This document shows, piece by piece, positions 29,017-38,726 of a DNA stretch of 64,000 nt (position 1 is the stretch's first letter; the number at the start of each line of letters is the position of its first letter). Both the position numbers and the translations under genes were made by a program. Origin of the DNA: Chondrosia reniformis (Eukaryota; Porifera; Demospongiae; Chondrillida; Chondrillidae); assembly GCA_947172415.1 (NCBI GenBank), contig OX359192.1, forward strand, positions 3,784,501-3,848,500. The letters are read 5' to 3'. The notes beneath the pieces were generated by a model. It did not search any database and was not told the DNA's origin. It saw nothing but the letters and a program-made list of their open reading frames with translations.

Positions 29017-31450
29017 TTAAGTCCTATTTATATACCACTCACTTTTAACTCCACATATATATGCAATATATATATATACATATAATATGCATATAATATA
29101 TAAACTATTTATATTACATATAAGATATATAATACATATATAAGATGTATGCTTTTTTTCCTTTTTCAGGACCCAACCTGGCATTGAACCAGGGCATCCT
29201 CGTACCTTGTATCCAGACGATGTCATTCGTAACAACATCGGTCACGTGGGTTCCACAATATATGTAGTAAATGAAGTCCTATTTATATACCACTCACTTT
29301 TGACTCTACATATATATGCAATATATAAGATATATAATATGCATATAACATCTATACAATATATATTACACAAAAGATATATTATATATTATACATATAT
29401 AAGATTAGTGCTTGTTATCTTTTTTCAGGAACAAACCTGGTATTTAACCAGGGCATCCTCGTACCTTGTATCCAGACGATGTTATCCGTAACACGATCGA
29501 TCACATGGGTTCAACAATATATGTTGTAAATGAAGTCCTATTTATATACCACTCACTTTTGACTCTACATATATATGCAATATATATATATATATATTTA
29601 ATATGCATATAAGATATAAACTATATATATTACATATAAGATATATAATGCATATATAAGATGTATGCTTTTTTTCCTTTTTCAGGACCCAACCTGGTAT
29701 TGAACGAGGGCATCCTCGTACCTTGTATCCAGACGATGTCATTCGTAACAACATCGGTCACGTGGGTTCCACAATATATGTAGTAAATGAAGTCCTATTT
29801 ATATACCACTCACTTTTGACTCTACATATATATGCAATATATAAGATATATAATATGCATATAACATCTATACAATATATATTACACAAAAGATATATTA
29901 TATATTATACATATATAAGATTAGTGCTTGTTATCTTTTTTCAGGAACAAACCTGGTATTGAACCAGGGCATCCTCGTACCTTGTATCCAGACGATGTTA
30001 TCCGTAACACGATCGATCACATGGGTTCAACAATATAAGTTGTAAATGAAGTCCTATTTATATACCACTCACTCTTGATTCCACATATATATGCAATATA
30101 TAAGATATATAATATGCCTATAAAATATATACAATATAGATTACATATAAAATATATAATACATATATAAGATATATGCTTTTCTCTATTTTATCTTTTA
30201 TCAGGACCCAACCTGATATTGAATCAGGGAATCATCATACCTTGTATCAAGACGATGTCATCCATATCACCATCGGTCAAGTCAGTCACCCAGTATATGT
30301 TGTAAATGAAGTCCTATTTATATACCACTCACTTTTGACTCTACGTATACATGCAATATATATATATATATATATAAAATATGCATATAAGATATAAACA
30401 ATATATATTACATATAAAATATATAATACATATATAAGATGTATGCTTTTTTCTTTTTCAGGACCCAACCTGCTATTGAACCAGGGCATCCTCATACCTT
30501 TAATCCAGACGATGTCATCCCTGACACCATCGATAACGTCAGTCACCCAATATATGTTGTAAATGAAGTCCAAATTATATACCACTCACTTTTGACTCTA
30601 CATATATATGCAATATATAAGATATATAATATGCATATAACATCTATACAATATATATTACACAAAAGATATATTATACATATATAAGATTAGTGCTTTT
30701 TTTTCTTTTTTCAGGACCAAACATGGTATTGAAGCAGGGCATCCTCGTACCTTGTATCCAGACGATGTTATCCGTAACACGATCGGTCACGTGGGTTCCA
30801 CAATATATGTTGTAAATGAAGTCCTATTTATATACCACTCACTTTTGACAACATATATATGCAATATATAACATATATAATATGCATATAAAATATATAC
30901 AATATATATTACATATAAGATATATAATGCATATATAAGATATATGCTTTTTTCTTTTTTTTCCTTTATCAGCACCCAATCTGGTATTGAATCAGGGAAT
31001 CATGGTACCTTGTATCCAGACGAGGTCATCCGTATAACCATCGGTCACGTCAGTCACCCAATATATGTTGTAAATTAAGTCCTATTTATATACCACTCAC
31101 TTTTAACTCCACATATATATGCAATATATATATATACATATAATATGCATATAATATATAAACTATTTATATTACATATAAGATATATAATACATATATA
31201 AGATGTATGCTTTTTTTCCTTTTTCAGGACCCAACCTGGCATTGAACCAGGGCATCCTCGTACCTTGTATCCAGACGATGTCATTCGTAACAACATCGGT
31301 CACGTGGGTTCCACAATATATGTAGTAAATGAAGTCCTATTTATATACCACTCACTTTTGACTGTACATATATATGCAATATATAAGATATATAATATGC
31401 ATATAAGATCTATACAATATATATTACACAAAAGATATATTATACATATA
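29017..31450. repeat. Duplicated satellite blocks (offsets 516 and 2058 bp)
   Basis: The stretch from 29017 recurs from 31075 (offset 2058). The two-monomer piece from 29207 recurs from 29723 (offset 516). These are further local duplications inside the array. Confidence 0.8.
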
Positions 31451-32352
31451 TAAGATTAGTGCTTTTTTTCTTTTTTCAGGACCAAACCTGGTATTGAAGC
31501 AGGGCATCCTCGTACCTTGTATCCAGACGATGTTATCCGTAACACGATCGGTCACTTGGGTTCCACAATATATGTTGTAAATGAAGTCCTATTTATATAC
31601 CACTCACTTTTGACAACGTATATATGCAATATATAAGATATATAATATGCATATAAAATATATACAATATATATTACATATAAGATATATAATACATATA
31701 TAAGATATATGCTTTTTTTCTTTTTTTCCTTTATCAGCACCAAATCTGGTATTGAATCAGGGAATCATGGTACCTTGTATCCAGACGAGGTCATCCGTAT
31801 CACCATCGGTCACGTCAGTCACCCAATATATGTTGTAAATGAAGTCCTATTTATATATCACTCACTTTTAACTCTAAGTATATATGCAATATATATATAC
31901 ATATAATATACATATAAGATATAAACAATATATATTACATATAAAATATATAATACATATATAAGATGTATGCTTTTTTCCTTTTCAGGACCCAACCTGC
32001 TATTGAATCAGGGCATCCTCATACTTTGAATCCAGACGATGTCATCCCTAACACCATCGATAACGTCGGTCACCAAATATATGTTGTAAATGAAGTCCAA
32101 TTTATATACCACTCACTTTTGACTCTACATATATATGCAATATATAAGATATATAATATGCATATAAGATCTATACAATATATATTACACAAAAGATATA
32201 TTATACATATATAAGATTAGTGCTTTTTTCAGGATCAAACCTGGTATTGAAGCAGGGCATCCTCGAACCTTGTATCCAGACGATGTTATCCGTAACACGA
32301 TCCGTCACATGGGTTCCACAATATAAGTTGTAAATGAAGTCCTATTTATACA

Positions 32353-32371
32353 CGCATGTGGAACATGTCCG
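32353..32371 (+). repeat. Left terminal inverted repeat
   Basis: The 19-bp end matches the opposite end with one mismatch (A versus G at its tenth base). It contains the palindromic core ACATGT. It abuts satellite sequence directly. Confidence 0.85.
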
Positions 32372-32537
32372 TAATAGTTCCGATTTTTTGAAGCCCCTTT
32401 TAGGTGCGAAATATTTGAACATTTTACAGGAAGTAGCGTGAATGTCATGTGACTCGCACATGAAGTTAATAAAATTATAATAATCTGTCATGATGACGCA
32501 GCAGAGTGGAAAACGTAATCGATTCATTAGTCCCCTG

Positions 32538-32655
32538 TACGGCGAGGGTCGGCGAAGGACTAGAAATCGAAAATCCTCAGTGGAAGAACGAGAAGGTACG
32601 GCGAGGGTCGGCGAAGGACTAGAAATCAAAAATCCTCAGTAGAAGAACGAGAAGG
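32538..32655. repeat. 59-bp tandem duplication
   Basis: Two adjacent copies start with TACGGCGAGGGTCGGCGAAG and end with AACGAGAAGG, differing at two positions. They lie just inside the left end of the transposon and could be subterminal binding-site repeats. Confidence 0.85.
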
Positions 32656-33310
32656 TTAGATGTTTTATGTAACGTAACATTTCCTTTTAGACTTTTTAAA
32701 TGATTTGTGCAACGTATCATTTTAGACTTTCTAGTTGACGTTACACAAATCATCTAGAAAGTCTGAAATGCTACGTTGTGACGTAGTATTTCAGACTTGT
32801 GTAACGTATCATTTTTGACTTGTGTAACGTAACATTTTAGACTTTTGGATAATGTATCATTTTAGACTTTTGTGTAACGTATCATTTTAGACTTTCTAGT
32901 TGACGTTACACAAATCATCTAGAAAGTCTGAAATGCTACGTTGTAACGTAGTATTTCAGACTTGTGTAACGTATCATTTTTGACTTGTGTAACGTATCAT
33001 TTTAGACTTTTGGATAATGTATCATTTTAGACTTTTGTGTAATGTATCATTTTAGACTTTTGTGTAACGCATCATTTTAGACTTTCTAGTTGACGTTACA
33101 CAAATCATCTAGAAAGTCTGAAATGCTACGTTGTAATGTAGCATTTCAGACCTTTGTGTAACGTATCATTTTTGACTTTTGTGTAATGTATCATTTTAGA
33201 CTTTTGTGTAATGTATCATTTTAGACTTTTGTGTAATGTATCATTTTAGACTTTCTAGTTGATTTGTGTAACGTAGTGTTTTAATATAGACTCTTCAGAT
33301 GATTTGTGTA
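32656..33310. repeat. Minisatellite of GTGTAACGTATCATTTTAGA units with embedded hairpins
   Basis: A motif of about 26 bp, TGTAACGTATCATTTTAGAC, repeats many times with small changes. Three times it contains AGACTTTCTAG, a 19-bp loop, and CTAGAAAGTCT (32724-32763, 32889-32929, 33079-33119). Each is followed by GAAATGCTACGTTGTAA and an inverted partner, so the region is rich in small palindromes. No coding capacity. It is probably subterminal transposon structure. Confidence 0.85.
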
Positions 33311-33402
33311 ATGTAGCGTTTCATTTTAGTTTGTTTAGATTGTTGAAATCTTTTGATATGTGGTGGCTTTGAAAAAAGCCGTTTGTTAGTTCTTCTTTTT
33401 AT

Positions 33403-33729
33403 TTATTTTTCTTCTTTTCTCTTTTTTGCAGCTGGTTCCTTTTCCTCCTCCAGATGTACAAACCTGCACTTCGGGTTTGTACAAGGCCTCCCCCAAAACA
33501 ACATGAATGGCCTCTTGCAGCCCTCAAGCAGGTGAGGTTCCACATGCCTGTATTCACACTCTCCAGGACCTTTTTTACATTTTTCTTGGAACCTACACAG
33601 CATTGGTAGGTTCCCTGGCTTCTTGGTCTTGGCTCTCTTTTCTCCTTTTCCTCCTTTTTCTCCGTTTTCTTTAGGGTTTATTATAGTTATCTGGCATTTG
33701 TCAAGATTTCTGAAGTTGAAGGTTGCCAT
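33403..33729 (-). CDS. Small CCCH zinc-finger protein (108 aa)
   Basis: The open frame starts at an ATG in good context (AAAAATGG) 40-48 bp below a TATA box. It encodes a basic 108-residue protein. Residues about 45-65 hold C-x5-C-x6-C-x3-H, and about 71-92 hold a second Cys/His cluster with wide spacing, C-x11-C-x4-C-x3-H. The ends are lysine/glutamate rich (GEKGGKGEKRAKTKK near residue 25, and a KKRKEEK tail). CCCH fingers usually bind RNA, so an RNA-binding role is plausible but inferred. The gene lies in the 7.3-kb transposon on the same strand as, and downstream of, the transposase-like gene. It has its own promoter, so it looks like an accessory gene. I do not recognise a specific family. 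The first finger is closer to canonical than the second. An AATAAAT polyadenylation-like signal lies near 33399 on the minus strand. Confidence 0.7.
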   Translation of the reverse strand: MATFNFRNLDKCQITIINPKENGEKGGKGEKRAKTKKPGNLPMLCRFQEKCKKGPGECEYRHVEPHLLEGCKRPFMLFWGRPCTNPKCRFVHLEEEKEPAAKKRKEEK

Positions 33730-33768
33730 TTTTGCTGTATCAGCTGTTGTAGCTATGCTGGGTAAAGT

Positions 33769-33777
33769 CTATTTATA
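33769..33777 (-). promoter_or_regulatory. TATA box of the CCCH gene
   Basis: On the minus strand TATAAATAG lies 40 bp before the ATG at 33729. Transcription would start within about 10-20 nt of the ATG, giving a very short leader. Confidence 0.65.
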
Positions 33778-33936
33778 CTGTTAGTTGGAGGGTGTGTCAT
33801 CACGCCCATTATAGGCTGCTTACTCACTTTCTCACCACCTTAACCTTGCACTCAAGGTGAAGATATGACCTTATTATCGACGTATTGTTACCTTGTTTTC
33901 ACTTTATTGTTATTGTCTTGTGTGTAAATTAATATC

Positions 33937-34790
33937 ATTTAATTGTATTTGTCTGTACATCTATGCTGTTCCATATGTGGTTCACTATTGGGACCAGCAC
34001 CAAAGAAATTGTCCATTCAAGGACATTTGGTGGTGTTCCTAGAAATGAAGCCATATGGACAAATCTTCAGCACTTTGGGAAGCCATACTTTTGAGGTAAG
34101 TCCTTTAATTGTATGCATTGTGTTGTGTCACCTAAACTTTTGCTAAAATGATTTTGCACATGTAAGGAACTTTAGCTGTATTTGTCTGTTCATCTATGCT
34201 GTTCCATATGTGGTTCACTATTGGGACCAGCACCAAAGAAATTGTCCATTCAAGGACATTTGGTGGTGTTCCTAGAAATGAAGCCATATGGACAAATCTT
34301 CAGCACTTTGGGAAGCCATACTTTTGAGGTATAAGTCCTTTAATTGTATGCATTGTGTTGTGTCACCTAAACTTTTGCTAAAATGATTTTGCACATGTAA
34401 GAAACTTTAGCTGTATTTGTCTGTTCATCCATGCTGTTCCATATGTGGTTCACTATTGGGACCAGTACCAAAGAAATTGTCCATTCAAGGACATTTGGTG
34501 GTGTTCCTAGAAATGAAGCCATATGGACAAATCTTCAGCACTTTGGGAAGCCATACTTTTGAGGTATAAGTCCTTTAATTGTATGCATTGTGTTGTGTCA
34601 CCTAAACTTTTGCTAAAATGATTTTGCACATGTAAGGAACTTTAGCTGTATTTGTCTGTTCATCCATGCTGTTCCATATGTGGTTCACTATTGGGACCAG
34701 CACCAAAGAAATTGTCCATTCAAGGACATTTGGTGGTGTTCCTAGAAATGAAGCCATATGGACAAATCCTTTAACTGTATGTATTGTGTT
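33937..34790. repeat. 3.6 tandem copies of a 233-235 bp unit
   Basis: The landmark CTGTTCCATATGTGGTTCAC occurs at about 33966, 34199, 34434 and 34669. The fourth copy is truncated after CATATGGACAAATC. Each complete unit carries a plus-strand open stretch of about 40 codons (FHMWFTIGTSTKEIV near its start), ending near GAGGTAAGT in copy 1 or GAGGTATAAGT in copies 2-3, which resembles a splice donor. No family is recognised. It may be a duplicated exon remnant or just a minisatellite. Confidence 0.85.
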
Positions 34791-35050
34791 GGGAAATTTA
34801 AAATGACTTGATGTTATGTACATTGAACACTAACCAGCCAGCAAAGAGGGATACCTAGACTTTGTTAAGTCTTTCATGCATCCTCATTACCAGTAAATTA
34901 GTGAAGTATGTACTAATGACTGACATACATTTCAGCATAACAATGAAGTGGAATATGCATGGCTGGGTAGAATGTTGATCTGAACAGATAGACTCATTAG
35001 CATATGCATGGCCAATCTTCTGAGAAGTGATGGCTTTGAAAAAAGCCTTT

Positions 35051-35175
35051 TATAATAGAGCCACACAACGACTCTTATAATAGAGCCACACAACGACTCT
35101 TATAATAGAGCCACACAACGACTCTTATAATAGAGCCACACAACGACTCTTATAATAGAGCCACACAACGACTCT
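35051..35175. repeat. Five perfect 25-bp tandem repeats
   Basis: The unit TATAATAGAGCCACACAACG plus ACTCT is repeated five times with no visible mismatch. The array ends at the base before the stop codon (minus strand) of the transposase-like gene, so it forms the start of that gene's 3' untranslated region. Confidence 0.95.
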
Positions 35176-38100
35176 CTAATGAAGATTACATACCAATTTC
35201 AAGCAAAGCTTTATGTCCTTAGCATACTTACTGTACATGGTATTATTGGGAGATACTTGGGCTATTTGGAGATCTAAACTACGTTTCTTAGCTGAGATCT
35301 TTTTCCTAAAGTAACGGGCTAGTGAATGATACCTTTCCTTCTGAGAAGGCAACATATGCCTATCTCCTTGCTTATACATACACCGCAATTGATCAAATAC
35401 ATTCAAATCAGTGGAAGAGCCAAGCAATTTGGCAATAGCTTTACACACTGATGATTCAAGAGATACTTCAGGACAACTATTCAGTACCTCATCTACTTGT
35501 ACATCTACAGTACCTTCTGTGTTCAGGTTAGGATCTTGCTCATCATTTCCATTACTATTTTCCGTTTGGACAAAACCATCTTCACCATTTTCAGATGCTT
35601 CAGAACTTTCCTCACTCTGAATTGTTTTCCTACATGGAGTGGAAGACTTAGGAGAAGCCAAAGTAGGCTGGATAAATGTTGCTTCAAATGAAAACTCAGG
35701 TTCACTTGAAACATTCACACAGTTAGCAGAGGAAATATCAGATATGTTACCTTCCCTTTCATTTTCTCTTTCCATGATAATAGGAAGTGTTATTTTCTTT
35801 TCAATAACCTCCTTCCAACAGGATTCGGACCTTTCAGCAACATCTTCCATTGTAGCATTACGGAAATGTAACAATTCAGGCCCTTTAGATGAGATTTCTT
35901 CACCATCCTGCGGGTCATGGAAGCAAAAGCTGCCACATGAGTCTCTGTGCCACCAAACCCCTTCACCACACTTTAAATAAGGACTTATTCTTTTAAGGTG
36001 AGCCTTGTATGAATCTGTCCTTCTATTAATAAACTCTTCCTTGAAGATAGTGCCTGGGTAGGGAGGAAGTTTTGAAGCAGACTGACTAATTCTTGAGTTT
36101 TCCTTTCTGAATTTTAACAAAGGGTTGCTGGTTTTTTGATTCCTTTTGCATTGAAGTCTTTTCAGTATCCCTGGTAGCATGTTTTCTGGCTTGTGATCAG
36201 TACACTTTGCTGCTGATTCAGCACTCTTGAAGATTCTCTCCTCATTTTCAGTGTTGGTTGACCTGCAGCTAACAACTTCATGTTGCATAGGACCATGCAC
36301 AAGTAAAGCATGAAAATAATTTGAGATCATTGTGTCACCAAACAGCTCACAATGCAGCTCATGAACAATATATGCACAATTATAAAACTGTAGGCATTGT
36401 TTGGGACTTCTGTTAGAATCTTTTGAATACAGAATATTGGACAGTTGAACAAGACAGCAAATAAAAGTAGCCACAGTACTTGGAGTATCATATAAGTGGA
36501 ATATGTGAGCTACATCTACTAGTGCTTTACGAAGGTCAGAACCATACAAATTTGCCTTCTTCCACAAGGTACTAAAATAATCACACAATGAAGTTTTTAG
36601 CCTTGAAGGCCCCAAAACCAAGGGCAATTGTCTAAAGACAGCACCTAGATAGCCCTTTAAATCATGGAGAGGCTCACAAGGAAGGACACTGTAGCTATCT
36701 AGATGAAACTCATCTAATGAACTTTCAGGTGCCATCATCAGTAAAGAGGGAACTCTTTGCACTCCCCGGAGCATTTCCTTTAGGACATTTAATCTACCCT
36801 TTTTATCAGACGGATAGTCCTTAACACCCCTTTTCTCGAACTCAATTCTTAACTGATTTGTGTTTAATTCTTCGTAGTACTTTATCTTACCAGGAACTTT
36901 ACCAAAGTGTCCTCCTGTAGCCACTTTAAGATTTTTCTGCAGCGTCCTTTGTTCACACTTAACTGCATGTGGAAAATCTGCAAAACTATTACGGTGACAA
37001 ACACAAGCAACACAAGGATAATTTCCACCACATGTGATCCCAGCTTCAAATTGTGCTGCAGGTTTATCACCCTTGAAGAAACGCAGCCTATCAGTAATTC
37101 TGATTCCAGTTGAACTTAGAACCTCATCACTTAGACCATCCAATTCTGAGAGTCGCTCAGGAATTAAAGTAGCCTGATCTTGTAATGATGAGGACCCATG
37201 AGCAACTACATGAATTTCTCCTTCTTGGAGAAACTCTTCTACATTTTTACCTATTTCATTTTCAGTCATGAACACAATAGGGTCATACATAACCCCAACC
37301 ATTATGGCTAAAATACCATGTGATGCTAGACTTGAGTGGTCATGCCATATCCAGATAGTCCTTGTCCTCTCATATTTGGAAAGGAGGTGTTTCAATTCCT
37401 CCAAACTCAAATTTTCAAATTGATTCATAGAATATCCTGCCCCTTCCCTAAGTACACCTAGAATATATTCCTTACTCATTGCTTCAATCTCAACATCAGT
37501 ATGAAGCCTCATAAATTTTTCATGGGCCTTCAGTAAACCATTTCGAATGTCAAACAAAGGAAATTTACGACTTTGGGCAACAGTTTCAACCCTTTCTCCT
37601 TTGTGATATCGTACTAAAGTAATGGGAATACATGGTATGCCTTCATTTAATACACCATTTTGGACAAGGGAACGGTCAATGTCTACTAATCGCCTTTTGT
37701 TAGGAGGTACGGGTACTGCCATAGATGTGCTTTGGAATCTTTTTTTTGTAGACTTTGGCTTTGGAACTATTTCAAGCCCTGGAATTGAAGGATTAATTTC
37801 TTGAGCAAGTAACCTAATTTTATTACTGCCATCAGTAGCACTGACATCAAACAATTTAGCTATATCATTAGCTATAAACTTTGTATTAGGGTCCCATGTT
37901 TTTAAGCATTCACAAAGTTCTGGAAATTTGCTGCATTCATGTGGTCTCAGTGGATACCGTTTCTTTTTCGGGGCTTTGTCATCACAGGGTGGCTCAAAGT
38001 ATTGTTCTTTACGAAAGCTATCAGCCTTGCTTAAACTAATATTATTTGAATAAATAGCTGGAAGGGTACTAGAATCAAGTATGTCCTTAAACTCTGAGAT

Positions 38101-38373
38101 TAGCTTCTTTTGGGCTTCTGTAACTAATTTATTAACATCACCCTCACTATAACACTTATTTCTAGATTCATTCAGGGGTTTATTACAAGTCTGCTTCTTC
38201 CCATTAAATGTTTTCAATGTTGAACTTCTCTTTGAAGCATTTTCTTTCTCATATTCAGGCACTGAGATATTAAAAAAAGGCTTCAGTGGGAAAGTTTTTT
38301 GAATTTCTGCAAACTGTGTAGCACAAGCTACACAGTTTGACAAAGAATGTTTTTCTTTTTCAGGTGAGGACAA
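35176..38373 (-). CDS. Transposase-like protein with SAP-like segment (main open frame, 1065 aa)
   Basis: Long uninterrupted frame; its nominal first codon is TTG, and the true start is probably the upstream piece at 38726. Residues are numbered from 38373. Visible motifs are WHDHSS (343-348), GDKPAAQFE (435-443), a Cys/His cluster with C448, C454, C457, C459 and H460, a SAP-like helix-turn (about 500-536, LNTNQLRIEFEKRG then KKGRLNVLKEML), RGVQRVPSLL (536-545) and CEPLHDLKG (566-574). An acidic serine-rich region and a basic tail end the protein. The order D345, D436 with a Cys cluster, then E567 in E-P-x-H-D-L-x-x-G parallels D26, D116 and D242 of the TNP2 transposase at 60925-61950 with nearly the same spacing. 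I recall closely similar uncharacterised proteins from corals and anemones. With the flanking inverted repeats, a transposase role is a well-supported inference. DNA binding through SAP and zinc segments is likely. Confidence 0.8.
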   Translation of the reverse strand: MSSPEKEKHSLSNCVACATQFAEIQKTFPLKPFFNISVPEYEKENASKRSSTLKTFNGKKQTCNKPLNESRNKCYSEGDVNKLVTEAQKKLISEFKDILDSSTLPAIYSNNISLSKADSFRKEQYFEPPCDDKAPKKKRYPLRPHECSKFPELCECLKTWDPNTKFIANDIAKLFDVSATDGSNKIRLLAQEINPSIPGLEIVPKPKSTKKRFQSTSMAVPVPPNKRRLVDIDRSLVQNGVLNEGIPCIPITLVRYHKGERVETVAQSRKFPLFDIRNGLLKAHEKFMRLHTDVEIEAMSKEYILGVLREGAGYSMNQFENLSLEELKHLLSKYERTRTIWIWHDHSSLASHGILAIMVGVMYDPIVFMTENEIGKNVEEFLQEGEIHVVAHGSSSLQDQATLIPERLSELDGLSDEVLSSTGIRITDRLRFFKGDKPAAQFEAGITCGGNYPCVACVCHRNSFADFPHAVKCEQRTLQKNLKVATGGHFGKVPGKIKYYEELNTNQLRIEFEKRGVKDYPSDKKGRLNVLKEMLRGVQRVPSLLMMAPESSLDEFHLDSYSVLPCEPLHDLKGYLGAVFRQLPLVLGPSRLKTSLCDYFSTLWKKANLYGSDLRKALVDVAHIFHLYDTPSTVATFICCLVQLSNILYSKDSNRSPKQCLQFYNCAYIVHELHCELFGDTMISNYFHALLVHGPMQHEVVSCRSTNTENEERIFKSAESAAKCTDHKPENMLPGILKRLQCKRNQKTSNPLLKFRKENSRISQSASKLPPYPGTIFKEEFINRRTDSYKAHLKRISPYLKCGEGVWWHRDSCGSFCFHDPQDGEEISSKGPELLHFRNATMEDVAERSESCWKEVIEKKITLPIIMERENEREGNISDISSANCVNVSSEPEFSFEATFIQPTLASPKSSTPCRKTIQSEESSEASENGEDGFVQTENSNGNDEQDPNLNTEGTVDVQVDEVLNSCPEVSLESSVCKAIAKLLGSSTDLNVFDQLRCMYKQGDRHMLPSQKERYHSLARYFRKKISAKKRSLDLQIAQVSPNNTMYSKYAKDIKLCLKLVCNLH

Positions 38374-38417
38374 AGCAGCCCAATTTAAAGAAGAAAAGGC
38401 TTTTACATAGGCTACCT

Positions 38418-38726
38418 TTAAAGATGTAAAGGAAAACCTTTGGCAAAAGCTTTTTCTATCATTTTACAATGAGATTCAAATAAGCTAATGGATTTAAGAC
38501 TTTTTTTCTCAAAATAATTAGGGCCAATCACAAATTGTGGTCCCACAAATAAGCTTTGGAAACATTCTCTAGTGTTATACTCAACCTTCTTAGTCTTCTT
38601 TTTACTCTTCTCCTCAGAAATAGTTTCCTCGGATGTCTCGGCACGCCTTTTAGGCATACATTCATACACCAAAGTGCGGCAAAAGCCACAGTTGAAAGAT
38701 CTTCCCGAATTGTTGACAAATGGCAT
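38418..38726 (-). CDS. N-terminal part of the transposase-like gene (102 aa, out of frame with main part)
   Basis: The ATG frame encodes a Cys-containing start (NCGFCRTLVYEC, near residues 12-23), a lysine-rich stretch, and GPQFVIGPNYFEKKSLKSIS followed by FESHCKMIEKAFAKGFPL. It then meets TAA at 38418. The main frame is open just past this point (SLKVAYVKAFSSLNWAAL) and runs into the 1065-aa part. A one-base frame break near 38420-38440 therefore probably separates two parts of one protein. A short intron is less likely: the only good donor-like AAAGGTAGCC lies after the stop. The break could be a real mutation inactivating this copy or a sequencing error. A cysteine-rich N-terminus of this type is what I recall at the start of the coral homologues. 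Confidence 0.65.
   Translation of the reverse strand: MPFVNNSGRSFNCGFCRTLVYECMPKRRAETSEETISEEKSKKKTKKVEYNTRECFQSLFVGPQFVIGPNYFEKKSLKSISLFESHCKMIEKAFAKGFPLHL

Larger units (their letters stand above)
9346..32350 (-). repeat. Main satellite array, about 91 monomers, tRNA-like strand on minus
   Basis: Each unit reads on plus as TTTTTTCAGGACCCAACCTG, GTATTGAACCAGGGCATCC, TCGTACCTTGTATCCAGACG, ATGTCATCCGTAACACC, GGTTCCACAATATATG, GAAGTCCTATTTATATACCA, CTCACTTTTGACTC, then about 100 bp of ATAT-rich DNA. Subfamilies differ in GAACCAGGG versus GAATCAGGGAATC, in CTCTACATATATATGC versus ACAACGTATATATGC, and in TA-run length (long runs near 20165-20198, 20938-20966 and 24746-24779). Blocks are arranged in higher-order repeats annotated separately. 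The frequent open frames of 60-80 codons mostly begin at TTG rather than ATG and exist on both strands of the same units, so they are not genes. Confidence 0.95.

Noticed and set aside
9328-32214. Recurring frame with YPDDVIRNTIGHVGSTIYVV in the main array
   Set aside because: The start is usually TTG (CTTGTATCCAGAC), the opposite strand is equally open, and variants do not favour silent changes as far as I can see. It is a repeat translation.
35411-37804. Plus-strand open frames opposite the 1065-aa gene
   Set aside because: They are antisense shadows of the real minus-strand frame.
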